A DNA stretch of 27,864 nt from Methanosarcinales archaeon. Its GTDB lineage: Archaea; Halobacteriota; Methanosarcinia; Methanosarcinales; Methanogasteraceae. Below the pieces are notes generated by a model that was not told where the DNA came from, did no database searches, and was given only the letters and a program-made list of their open reading frames with translations. Shown piece after piece: positions 1 to 6,855 of this stretch. Positions within the stretch are counted from its first letter, which is position 1. Each line of letters begins with the position of its first letter. The position numbers were made by a program, and so were the translations under genes. The DNA lies in the NCBI GenBank assembly GCA_030640725.1, contig DAOWIV010000004.1:1-27864 (forward strand), given 5' to 3'.

Positions 1-170
1 ACAAAAGTTTGATCAAAAACTGACTTCCGACCCGAGGGGCATTTCTTACTCGCAAACTTTTCACAAAAGTTTGATCAAAAACTGACTTCCGACCCGAGGG
101 GCATTTCTTACTCGCAAACTTTTCACAAAAGTTTGATCAAAAACTGACTTCCGACCCGAGGGGCAGTTTT
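1..170. repeat. 62-bp tandem repeat array with hairpins
   Basis: Three copies of one unit begin at 1, 63 and 125. The first two are identical over 62 bp. The third matches to about position 165 and then diverges. Each junction holds a perfect 9-bp stem with a 3-nt loop (53-73 and 115-135, loop CAC). The first copy starts inside a hairpin, so the array probably continues left of the window. The array lies downstream of ribC as read on the minus strand. I see no credible coding frame. It could be a 3'-UTR or terminator-like repeat, or a REP/MITE family. Confidence 0.85.
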
Positions 171-198
171 TACTCGATTTTTTGTGAAAAAATCGTTT
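155..198. repeat. Hairpin repeat copy A, downstream of ribC
   Basis: This 44-bp segment recurs at 23860-23903 with one mismatch. It contains a perfect 9-bp stem with a GTG loop at 175-195. On the minus strand it begins 15 nt after the ribC stop codon. It overlaps the third unit of the 62-bp array, in which the stem sequence has changed on both arms while pairing is kept. A terminator or RNA-stability role for minus-strand transcripts is inferred, not shown. Confidence 0.75.
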
Positions 199-213
199 GT
201 GAACAAAATCGTT

Positions 214-678
214 TTACACGCGTGCAGGTCCTGCATCCGCATATCCCTGCCGCTGCCCGGTTCCTGCTTCTTTTTCGAGCCGACCTGGCTTAAACAGGAG
301 TTTGGTAACATTCAGGGCGTGTTCCCGTGCGCGGGCTTCGGCGAGCGCTGCAAATTCTCGATCCGATGGCGCCTCATCCTCGTGCACAAATACCTCGATC
401 ACATGCGTGTTCGTCATCAACTGGGCTATAATGATGCCCTGCGACGCCTCGTGCGCACATATCTTGTCTTTCGGATCGGCGCCCGGCATGCCAAACGCCA
501 TCACAATGTCACACGAATGCTCTTCTATCAGTCTCTTGCACGCAACCGGCAGATCCTTGATCCCGGGAACGGTGTAACGCTTTATCCGGATCGATGCGTT
601 ACGCTTCAGTTCGGAAATTGCGTATTTTGCCATATCAGCGCGTGCAAAGGTTGTGTCTGCGATTCCTATGGTTGTCAT
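214..678 (-). CDS. ribC: Riboflavin synthase, archaeal RibC type
   Basis: Archaeal riboflavin synthase dismutates two 6,7-dimethyl-8-ribityllumazine molecules to riboflavin and 5-amino-6-ribitylaminouracil in the cytoplasm. The 154-residue protein has the family hallmarks: N-terminal IGIADTTFARADMA, YTVPGIKDLPVACK, a GMPG-KDK-CAHEAS segment, QLMTNTHVIEVFVHEDEA and a C-terminal QGYADAGPAR. This small archaeal type resembles lumazine synthase rather than the bacterial trimeric enzyme. I start at the ATG at 678 because homology begins there; a longer frame reaching 828 carries an unrelated N-terminus that overlaps cofC. No clear Shine-Dalgarno site is visible. It lies 61 nt downstream of cofC on the same strand, so co-transcription is plausible. 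A hairpin repeat follows the stop codon. Confidence 0.95.
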   Translation of the reverse strand: MTTIGIADTTFARADMAKYAISELKRNASIRIKRYTVPGIKDLPVACKRLIEEHSCDIVMAFGMPGADPKDKICAHEASQGIIIAQLMTNTHVIEVFVHEDEAPSDREFAALAEARAREHALNVTKLLFKPGRLEKEAGTGQRQGYADAGPARV

Positions 679-739
679 GGTTGTTACGGTTCGATGTCTG
701 ATATCTGATGCCCGGGTTGTTTGATAGCCAGAAAACCTC

Positions 740-1381
740 TTACACCCGGTTGCGATTGATTCCCACCCGCCCATCACGCACCGCGACATCAAAACCGGAA
801 TCAGTAAGCATACGCGCAGCCTCGCCATCTCCGTGCATCAGCAGTTCCACGAGATCATCCGGCTCGTCGATGTCGGTGCTGACCGCAAACGAATCATAGA
901 CCTCGACTGATGCGCCGCTCTCGCGTGCGATCCGCAGGTGATCGAGAAAACTTGCCCCATAATAATCGACATGGAATCCGGACGGGTCCTTAATGTACAG
1001 GATGTTGGTGCCGCCGCCCTTGCCCGGCGCGATCACCACATCAGCATCAAGCCCTGCAATCTCTCTGATGTGCTTGCTACTGATCAGTGGCAGATCCGCC
1101 ATCACGATCATGACAGAATCATTGTCATGCCCGGCTTGTGAGTCAAGATACTCGTTTAACGCCTCATTCAGCCCGGAACCGCTCAGCAGGACGCAGGAAC
1201 TGAAATCAACATCCTTGTTGCTGAGTATCGACGATGTAAGGATGTCAACCTCAAAACCGTCCAGCGCGTCCATCACATCGCGGAGCATATTCATCGCAAG
1301 TGCGTCACGTTCATCTGGTGTCAGTATGCCAGCCAGACGGGATTTGGCGTTGTTCCTCTTGAATGGGACTACGATCTTCAT
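740..1381 (-). CDS. cofC: 2-phospho-L-lactate guanylyltransferase
   Basis: CofC activates 2-phospholactate (or a related phospho-acid) with GTP to give the guanylylated donor used by CofD in coenzyme F420 assembly. The protein is a single nucleotidyltransferase domain: N-terminal MKIVVPFKRNNAKSRLAGIL with the nucleotide-binding Lys/Arg segment, a central MADLPLIS metal-binding region, VVIAPGKGGGTN and a C-terminal VSTDIDEPDDL. The length of 213 residues fits the family. I prefer the ATG at 1381 because a TATA-like TTTCATATCC at about 1401-1410 lies about 24 nt upstream, which suits a leaderless transcript. An ATG at 1393 would add four residues. Its neighbours are a NifX-like gene upstream and ribC downstream. 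Riboflavin and F420 share the ribitylaminouracil precursor, so the pairing makes metabolic sense. Confidence 0.93.
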   Translation of the reverse strand: MKIVVPFKRNNAKSRLAGILTPDERDALAMNMLRDVMDALDGFEVDILTSSILSNKDVDFSSCVLLSGSGLNEALNEYLDSQAGHDNDSVMIVMADLPLISSKHIREIAGLDADVVIAPGKGGGTNILYIKDPSGFHVDYYGASFLDHLRIARESGASVEVYDSFAVSTDIDEPDDLVELLMHGDGEAARMLTDSGFDVAVRDGRVGINRNRV

Positions 1382-1459
1382 GATCTCAGACATCCTGCGG
1401 GATATGAAAGGTACGAAAGAACAGAAACGGAGGCTACAACGGAGATTGCCGCGGTCCCC

Positions 1460-1822
1460 TCACCCGTGCCTGTGCTCTCTACATGCGTTCTCATCGGTCG
1501 CTTCCATGAGCGTTCCCTGCTTCCATGCCTCAACCGCATCGCGCACCGTGCCCTGTGCACCAACAAAGACATCGATCCCGAACTGCTCAAACATCGTGAC
1601 CGCTTTTGGTCCAAGTCCGCCGCAGAGCATGATGTGCGTGCCAGTCGTTGATATTAGCTCCGGTGGGAGTCCCGTGCCACCTCTATGCTCGCTGGTATTT
1701 GCAATCACCTCAACCTCACCGGTGTCTATGTCCACGACGGTGTACGTCGGCACCCTGCCGAAATGCTGCCCGACGAGATCATCGATCCCGCCGTCTCCTT
1801 CTGTTGGAATACATACTTTCAT
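1460..1822 (-). CDS. NifX/NifB-type dinitrogenase Fe-Mo cofactor domain protein
   Basis: This 120-residue single-domain protein belongs to the NifX/NafY/VnfX family (dinitrogenase iron-molybdenum cofactor biosynthesis domain). Members bind metal-cluster precursors; many in archaea have no link to nitrogen fixation. Visible motifs are MKVCIPTEGDGGIDDLVGQHFGR, a YTVVDIDTGEVEVI strand, the GG-G-PPE segment, MLCGGLGPKAV, and a Cys-containing tail (ENACREHRHG) that might help bind metal. The start at 1822 has a GGTGA site six bases upstream. It is transcribed away from the Mrp-type Fe-S carrier at 2027, and the two share a 204-nt intergenic region. In many archaea these two families are neighbours, which supports a role in Fe-S or metal-cluster handling. 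The exact substrate is unknown. Confidence 0.85.
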   Translation of the reverse strand: MKVCIPTEGDGGIDDLVGQHFGRVPTYTVVDIDTGEVEVIANTSEHRGGTGLPPELISTTGTHIMLCGGLGPKAVTMFEQFGIDVFVGAQGTVRDAVEAWKQGTLMEATDENACREHRHG

Positions 1823-1991
1823 TTTTATTCACCTACCTGTTATCTCCGGTCTCACGTATCTCATGCAATTCTGTTTGTCGAATCTTCATTGCGATCAATC
1901 CATATTAATATCTGCGCAGTTAACCTGCATGGGCGGCGTGCCCGGTAACCGATGTGAACCACATGCTTCTTACCACCAGCCGTGTAGGGGA

Positions 1992-1999
1992 TTTATAGC
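1992..1999 (+). promoter_or_regulatory. TATA-like box of mrp
   Basis: The sequence TTTATAGC is centred about 31 nt before the mrp ATG, and no Shine-Dalgarno site lies near that ATG. This spacing suggests a leaderless or very short-leader transcript. Inferred by eye. Confidence 0.5.
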
Positions 2000-2026
2000 A
2001 AGACCTGCATAGAGAGTCATGTTGAA

Positions 2027-2806
2027 ATGAGCGGCACAGATTATATACAGCACAAAATCATGATCATGAGCGGCAAGGGCGGCGTTGGCAAGACAACGGT
2101 GGCAGTCAACCTCGCGCTCGCCCTCGCTGAGAACGGGCAGAACGTCGGACTGCTCGATGCCGACATCACCGGACCGAATATACCAAAGATGCTGAAGCTC
2201 GAGGATGAAATACTATCAGGAGACGGGGAGCGGTTGGTGCCTGTGTACCTGCCCATAGGCTGCGATCACGGGATTTCTGTCATGTCGATGGCTTTTATGA
2301 TCGAGCGGGATGCTGCTATACCGTGGTACAGCCCGACAAGGCTTGGCATGCTCCGCCATTTTGTCGATGAGGTGCAGTGGGGATTGCTTGACTACCTGAT
2401 GATCGATCTGCCGCCAGGCACAGGCGATGAACCGTTGAGCATCGCCACGATGCTGGACGTGGATGGCGCAATCATCGTCACCACGCCGCAGGATGTTGCG
2501 ATTCTGGATGCAAGAAAGGCGATAAACATGGCAAAAGAAGCGGGAATCCCGATTATCGGGATTATCGAGAATATGAGTGGGTTTACGTGCCCGCGCTGCG
2601 GAAGTCCTATCAATCTCTTCGGAGAAGGTGGCGGGAAACGTGTTGCCGATGAAATGGACGTGCCGTTTCTCGGAAGCATACCAATCGATCCGATGATTGT
2701 CAGATCAGGCGACGACGGCATTCCTTTCGTGGCAACGCCCCATTCCAGCACCGTCCGATTGTTTGAGGAGATCGTGGAGCGGGTGTATGATGCAGTGAAT
2801 GCATAA
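2027..2806 (+). CDS. Mrp/NBP35 family Fe-S cluster carrier ATPase
   Basis: This 259-residue P-loop NTPase belongs to the Mrp/NBP35/ApbC group, which binds an Fe-S cluster and passes it to target apoproteins in the cytosol. Visible features are the deviant Walker A GKGGVGKTT at residues 16-24, the DADITGPNIPKML switch segment near 45-56, MIDLPPGTGD near 125-134, VTTPQDVAILDARKA near 151-163, and the CPRC motif with C188 and C191 that bridges a cluster between two subunits. Length and motif order are normal for archaeal members. It is divergently transcribed from the NifX-like gene at 1460-1822. I infer that the two act on related Fe-S or metal cargo. Confidence 0.95.
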   Translation: MSGTDYIQHKIMIMSGKGGVGKTTVAVNLALALAENGQNVGLLDADITGPNIPKMLKLEDEILSGDGERLVPVYLPIGCDHGISVMSMAFMIERDAAIPWYSPTRLGMLRHFVDEVQWGLLDYLMIDLPPGTGDEPLSIATMLDVDGAIIVTTPQDVAILDARKAINMAKEAGIPIIGIIENMSGFTCPRCGSPINLFGEGGGKRVADEMDVPFLGSIPIDPMIVRSGDDGIPFVATPHSSTVRLFEEIVERVYDAVNA

Positions 2807-2935
2807 ATGGGTGTAGCTGCTCACACGGGCAATCCGTGATATGGGTCTAACACCGCGCAGGTTAACCGTCCCCAACACATGGTGTTTTCATTCCCAAACA
2901 GATAGGCTGCCCTGATATCCCCTTGGAGTGACGCA

Positions 2936-2955
2936 CCCCGTGATAAATCACGGGG
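2936..2955. repeat. Perfect palindrome, 8-bp GC-rich stem
   Basis: CCCCGTGA, a TAAA loop and TCACGGGG form a perfect hairpin, followed by GCATCATGAGGGGGG. Similar CCCCG...CGGGG hairpins mark the right ends of IS200/IS605-type TnpB elements and their guide RNAs, but no tnpB reading frame lies beside it. It might be a decayed mobile-element end, a MITE end or a terminator between mrp and the membrane operon. A weaker CACGG/CCGTG hairpin sits at 2824-2838. Confidence 0.5.
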
Positions 2956-3050
2956 CATCATGAGGGGGGTCGCGTACATGTGCAATCTCGCAGAGGTGGG
3001 GTGGAAGTATACAAATACAGATAAGTTCAATTTCAAAGACGGTATGGTAT

Positions 3051-3527
3051 TTACGCTGATGCTCGACGATCTTCTACATCATTCGTTGAATCATAGGTAT
3101 CTTCTGGAGGGTACAAAGGTTCGGCAGTTTTTATTATTTCTTTAATATAGACTTCTCTAATTTTGTTTACTGTAATAATTAAAGCAATGATTAACATTGT
3201 TGTCACGTTTGCACAAATGAAAAACTTTATAATAGCATCCAGATTAAAGCTACAAAAAACATGTAAATCAAAAACGATTTTAAGTAAATCAAATATTATT
3301 AATGAAGATGCTAAAACAATGCTAAGACAAAAAATGATTTTATATGAAATTCCAAGAAGAAATGTATCGTTCAACTTATTATAAGGCTGGGTTTTGAGAA
3401 ACTCGTGTGTTGCACCAATGGCTTCTGCCATAAAAGTAAGCCCAATTATAAAGATAATATAATAAAATTGGTGTTCGCATAAAGGATCCTGGAAAAACCA
3501 TTGAAGATAATCATCCACACATGTCAT
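3051..3527 (-). CDS. Hypothetical three-helix membrane protein
   Basis: I do not recognise this 158-residue protein. It has three predicted transmembrane stretches at about residues 22-40, 60-84 and 99-121, separated by short polar loops, and an acidic soluble tail (EPLYPPEDTYDSTNDVEDRR). I start at the ATG at 3527 because GGTGAG lies seven bases upstream; GTG and TTG codons further up (3539, 3542) overlap that site. It follows the PLD-like membrane gene on the same strand with a short gap, so the two are probably one operon. Its coding sequence is clearly more AT-rich than the flanking housekeeping genes, which hints at horizontal acquisition. The function is unknown; a partner role in a membrane-acting system is a guess from context. 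Confidence 0.75.
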   Translation of the reverse strand: MTCVDDYLQWFFQDPLCEHQFYYIIFIIGLTFMAEAIGATHEFLKTQPYNKLNDTFLLGISYKIIFCLSIVLASSLIIFDLLKIVFDLHVFCSFNLDAIIKFFICANVTTMLIIALIITVNKIREVYIKEIIKTAEPLYPPEDTYDSTNDVEDRRASA

Positions 3528-3556
3528 GCTGCGACTCACCAAATAGATAGGTTACA

Positions 3557-4189
3557 CTATTTCGTGTACAGCATTTCACTATTGGTTATGATATTATCAA
3601 ATGCTTCTTCAAACCTACTTGCTACGTTAGGAAAATTATCAAATTTTTCAGAATATCGGTTTTGTTGATCGACTTTATGTTCTTTTTCAGAATACACTGA
3701 TATTCTATCCATAACGCGGAAATGATTTTTTGGAATTTTATCTTTACGTGGTTTATATAATTCTATCATTCCTTTCTCAGCAAGTTCAGTGATTATGTTC
3801 TCTTTGTTCAAGTCTATTTTATTACAAACAACTATTTGAATTCTTACGCCTTTTTGGATGGCTTCTTTGAATGCATTCCTAACTTTTTTATCACCATAAA
3901 CCTTTGAAGTCGCGGTGCCACTAACTATTTTGATGGTTTTATGCGCTTTTTTTATATCGTTAACAAGCAGCTTTACAGCTTTTTTATCGTTGTTTTTAAG
4001 AGAGCTCATACTTGGAAGACTTGGAAGCAGTTTAATACCTCCAATCAATCCCGCAAAAAGACCTAATATAACGACGCCCACTACAACAGCACCTGCTACT
4101 AAATACACATCCTTTGATAGTGCAAAAGACATCAACATCACAAACACTATGATTGATATAACAACAACCGCGCCACGTATTATTCCCAT
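3557..4189 (-). CDS. Membrane protein with phospholipase D-like domain
   Basis: This 210-residue protein has two N-terminal membrane helices (about 5-24 and 29-51), then a soluble domain (about 71-203) resembling the phospholipase D superfamily fold: KTIKIVSGT, VRNAFKEAIQKGVRIQIVV, and a C-terminal NHFRVMDRISVYSEKEH segment where the HxK(x)4D motif would lie. The lysine position is occupied by Arg, so catalysis is uncertain; single-domain PLD-like proteins usually dimerise. I start at the ATG at 4189, preceded by GGTGAGG; the upstream ATG at 4201 overlaps the promoter-proximal leader. It is the first gene of an AT-rich two-gene operon with a three-helix membrane protein. A membrane-damaging or defence role is possible, but only inferred. 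Confidence 0.65.
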   Translation of the reverse strand: MGIIRGAVVVISIIVFVMLMSFALSKDVYLVAGAVVVGVVILGLFAGLIGGIKLLPSLPSMSSLKNNDKKAVKLLVNDIKKAHKTIKIVSGTATSKVYGDKKVRNAFKEAIQKGVRIQIVVCNKIDLNKENIITELAEKGMIELYKPRKDKIPKNHFRVMDRISVYSEKEHKVDQQNRYSEKFDNFPNVASRFEEAFDNIITNSEMLYTK

Positions 4190-4225
4190 ATACCTCACCA
4201 TTTTCTATATTTCTGTTTCATCCGT

Positions 4226-4234
4226 ATTATATCC
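4226..4234 (-). promoter_or_regulatory. TATA-like box of the membrane operon
   Basis: On the minus strand GGATATAAT lies about 40 nt before the chosen ATG at 4189. This would give a leader of about 15 nt that still holds the GGTGAGG site. Inferred by eye. Confidence 0.45.
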
Positions 4235-4352
4235 ATTGTTTAGTAGATCGAGACTGCAACTAATCATTGCACGAAAATGTCTCAAACCGCGATGATAACC
4301 ACCGCTTATGGTACTGCTTTTTCGTCTCAATATGTTCAACTCATATCCGTCT

Positions 4353-4390
4353 GTACAAATCTTTTACATAAGTACAAACCTTTTACGTAA
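4353..4390. repeat. Two tandem 19-bp repeats, operator-like
   Basis: The units 4353-4371 and 4372-4390 share the pattern GTACAAAnCTTTTACnTAA and differ at two positions. They sit about 20 nt upstream of an ATATATAAA box near 4412. Directly repeated 19-mers before a TATA box could be regulator-binding sites, but no gene start follows closely. Confidence 0.55.
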
Positions 4391-4825
4391 TCATAAATAC
4401 CATCACTTAATCATATATAAATGTATTGGTCTGTCATGCGCGATGCTTCGGCGTCTCGATTTACCCCGCAAACCCCTTCCGATCATCCGATTCACGCCCG
4501 ACCCCCAACACATGAGAAAACATCGTGCCCGTCTCCGAAGTCACTAAACCCCGGACTTAAGTACAGAGCCTGTACATAGCGATCCCATACCCTCCACCTC
4601 GCCGTTGCGCTCAAGATTAATTCGTCAGTAGCCATACCAACGAGGTTATTGAAAGACTGCCTTATGGATCGCATAAGTTTCATGCGATTGGCGATACAGT
4701 CGTCATGATACTTAAAACCGACGCCGATCTCTCATCTGCCCGTTAATCGATCTTGCTACAAAATGCGAGGGCATCTTACCGATGGTGGTGTGACGAGTCC
4801 AGGCATCTCATCGCTTGTGAGTTTC

Positions 4826-4833
4826 CTTATATC
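4826..4833 (+). promoter_or_regulatory. TATA-like box of leuC
   Basis: CTTATATC is centred about 28 nt before the leuC ATG at 4858, and no Shine-Dalgarno site precedes that ATG. This spacing suits a leaderless transcript. Inferred by eye. Confidence 0.45.
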
Positions 4834-4857
4834 GGATCACCGCCAAACACCAGAGTC

Positions 4858-6117
4858 ATGGGTATGACCATCGCTGAAAAGATCCTTGCGATCCACGCAG
4901 GCAAAAGCAGTGTATCGCCAAAGGAGATCGTAGATGCACGAATCGATTATGTCATGGTGAACGATGTGACCGGGCTTCCTGCGTTCGAGGTTTTTGAGGA
5001 GTTTAAGGCAAGTTCGATCATCGAGAATACGGTGCTAATCCAGGATCACTATGTGCCAAACAAAGACGTGGCGTCGGCAGAACAGGCGAAGTCGATGCGC
5101 GAGTTTGCCGGAAAATACAAAATCGGGAACCACTTCGATGTCGGACGGGGCGGCGTCTGCCACCAGATCATGATCGAACACGGCTTTGCAGCGCCGGGCA
5201 GGCTTATCGTCGGCGCAGACTCACACACATGCAGCTATGGCGCACTCGGCGCGCTTTCAACAGGCATCGGGTCATCGGAAGCTGCATCCGCAATGGCAAC
5301 CGGAGAACTGTGGTTCAAGGTTCCTGAAACCCAGAAATTCGTTGTCGATGGGAAATTGGGGAAGTATGTGATGGGAAAGGACATCATCCTGCATATCATA
5401 GGAGATATCGGGGTTTCAGGATCGCTTTACAAGTCAATGGAGTTTTATGGCTCCACAATCGAGTCGCTCCAGTTGTCTGACCGGATCACCATCTCGAACA
5501 TGGCGATCGAGGCTGGCGCGAAGTGTGGCATCATTCCACCGGATGACGCGGTCTTCAATTATCTCAAAAACCGTGTTATCGGTGAGTATACACCGGTTTA
5601 CGCGGACGAAGCTTCCGAATACGATGATACTTTTGAGTATAATGCCGGAGAGATCGAAACGATGGTTGCCAAACCGCATCTTCCTGAGAACGTGGTTCCT
5701 GCGTCTGAAATCGATGTGGAGATCGATCAGGCATATCTTGGCTCATGCACCAACGGCAGAATCGAGGATATGCGGGCTGCAGCGGAGATACTCAAAGGCA
5801 GGAAAGTGCATCCCGATGTCCGGATGATCGTAGTTCCCGCAAGCAAGAGCGTCTTTGAGCAGGCTTTGCGTGAGAGACTCATCGAGGTTTTCATGGACGC
5901 GGATGCTTATGTCGCAGGACCGACGTGCGGCGCATGTCTCGGCGGTTACATGGGCGTCCTTGCAGAGGGCGAGCGGTGCATCAGCAGTACGAACCGCAAC
6001 TTTATCGGCAGGATGGGGCACAAGGACTCAGAGGTCTATCTTGCAAATCCGGCAGTGGTCGCGGCAAGCGCTGTGACCGGGCGAATAACCGATCCGAATG
6101 ATCTTGAGTCGAGTTAG
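4858..6117 (+). CDS. leuC: 3-isopropylmalate/homoaconitate dehydratase large subunit
   Basis: This is the large subunit of an aconitase-family hydro-lyase that isomerises 2-isopropylmalate to 3-isopropylmalate (leucine pathway) or, in a methanogen paralogue, acts on homoaconitate-type substrates in coenzyme B synthesis. The 419-residue protein carries the [4Fe-4S] ligands C297 (GSCTNGR), C357 and C360 (GPTCGACLGG), the substrate-binding DSHTCSYGALG and the GRMGHKDSEVYLANPAVVAASAV C-terminus. I start at the ATG at 4858 because family homology begins at MTIAEKILA; the frame upstream to 4753 lacks homology. The small subunit begins 19 nt after its stop, so they form one operon. Sequence by eye cannot separate LeuC from the homoaconitase paralogue. 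Confidence 0.9.
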   Translation: MGMTIAEKILAIHAGKSSVSPKEIVDARIDYVMVNDVTGLPAFEVFEEFKASSIIENTVLIQDHYVPNKDVASAEQAKSMREFAGKYKIGNHFDVGRGGVCHQIMIEHGFAAPGRLIVGADSHTCSYGALGALSTGIGSSEAASAMATGELWFKVPETQKFVVDGKLGKYVMGKDIILHIIGDIGVSGSLYKSMEFYGSTIESLQLSDRITISNMAIEAGAKCGIIPPDDAVFNYLKNRVIGEYTPVYADEASEYDDTFEYNAGEIETMVAKPHLPENVVPASEIDVEIDQAYLGSCTNGRIEDMRAAAEILKGRKVHPDVRMIVVPASKSVFEQALRERLIEVFMDADAYVAGPTCGACLGGYMGVLAEGERCISSTNRNFIGRMGHKDSEVYLANPAVVAASAVTGRITDPNDLESS

Positions 6118-6136
6118 TTGATGCGAGGTGATAGAT

Positions 6137-6637
6137 ATGGTGGAAAAATGTATCAAAGGCAGGGTGTGGAAGTTTTCTGACAACGTAGACACAGATCAGA
6201 TCATCCCTGCAAAATATCTTGTGACCGGCGACAGACGCGAGCTTGCAAAGCACGCATTTGAGAATGTGCGACCCGAGTTTGCAGATGATGTCCGGGAAGG
6301 CGATATCATCGTTGGCGGGAAGAATTTTGGCAGCGGATCATCAAGGGAACACGCGCCCCGTGCTCTTCTTGGCGCAGGGATTACGTGTGTGATCGCACCG
6401 AGTTTCGCACGGATATTTTACAGAAACAGCATCAACATCGGGCTCCCGCTTGTTGAGTGTGATGTCGATGCGGAGGATGGTAATGTTCTTGCTGTTGATT
6501 TTGAGGACGGGAAGATCGTGAATGCGGATACTGGTGACGTGTACACCTTTCCGCCACTGCCTGATTTCCTGATGAAACTGCTTGACGTCGGGCTTATCGA
6601 GAATACGAAGCGGAAACTTAAGGGAACGAATGGTTGA
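6137..6637 (+). CDS. leuD: 3-isopropylmalate/homoaconitate dehydratase small subunit
   Basis: This is the swivel-domain small subunit that completes the active site of the LeuCD/homoaconitase heterodimer. The 166-residue protein shows GRVWKFSDNVDTDQIIPAKYL, GGKNFGSGSSREHAP, GAGITCVIAPSFARIFYRNSINIGLPL and an archaeal-type C-terminus. The specificity loop reads YLVT near residue 30: methanogen isopropylmalate enzymes tend to have YLVY and homoaconitases YLRT, so this loop mixes the two and leaves the substrate open. I start at the ATG at 6137 because an excellent GAGGTGAT site lies five bases upstream; a GTG at 6128 overlaps that site and is less likely. It is co-transcribed with leuC and followed by a hairpin. 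Confidence 0.9.
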   Translation: MVEKCIKGRVWKFSDNVDTDQIIPAKYLVTGDRRELAKHAFENVRPEFADDVREGDIIVGGKNFGSGSSREHAPRALLGAGITCVIAPSFARIFYRNSINIGLPLVECDVDAEDGNVLAVDFEDGKIVNADTGDVYTFPPLPDFLMKLLDVGLIENTKRKLKGTNG

Positions 6638-6703
6638 CTGCTGACCTTGCTACCTCAATGAAACGCCTTTGACCTACGAAAATCGGTGTTAATGGCTATG
6701 TAG

Positions 6704-6737
6704 ACCAGTGTCAAATATTTTAGACACTGGTTTATAC
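6704..6737. terminator. Bidirectional terminator-like hairpin
   Basis: ACCAGTGTC and GACACTGGT form a perfect 9-bp stem around a 10-nt A/T-rich loop, followed by a T-rich tract. It sits between the convergent leuD and uS11 genes and could end transcripts from either side. Confidence 0.55.
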
Positions 6738-6855
6738 CTTTCTTTCCCCGCCCCAGATAACCGTTGTGGATATATTAGCTGTGGTGTCTCGACCGAACAC
6801 CGGAGCCATTTTGATAAACAGCCCCGGTGAATCGTCGAAACCAAAAAAACCCAAT

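Larger units (their letters stand above)
4202..4857. other. Long intergenic stretch before leuC
   Basis: I find no convincing gene in these 656 bases. The left part is AT-rich and holds the membrane-operon promoter, a 19-bp tandem repeat and a TATA-like ATATATAAA near 4412-4420. The right part is GC-richer. Short frames here (for example 4492-4683 on the minus strand) resemble no family known to me and have no supporting ribosome binding site. A small RNA cannot be ruled out. Confidence 0.5.

Noticed and set aside
1..180. CRISPR array
   Set aside because: The 62-bp units repeat directly with no unique spacers between them, and no cas gene is nearby.
302..577. Plus-strand ORFs within ribC and cofC
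   Set aside because: They are opposite-strand shadows of genes with clear family motifs.
2821..3036. 71-residue minus-strand ORF as a transposase fragment
   Set aside because: It runs through the palindrome at 2936-2955, lacks a ribosome binding site and shows no recognisable catalytic motif.
4308..4683. Short ORFs before leuC as genes
   Set aside because: No ribosome binding site, unusual composition and no family resemblance on either strand.
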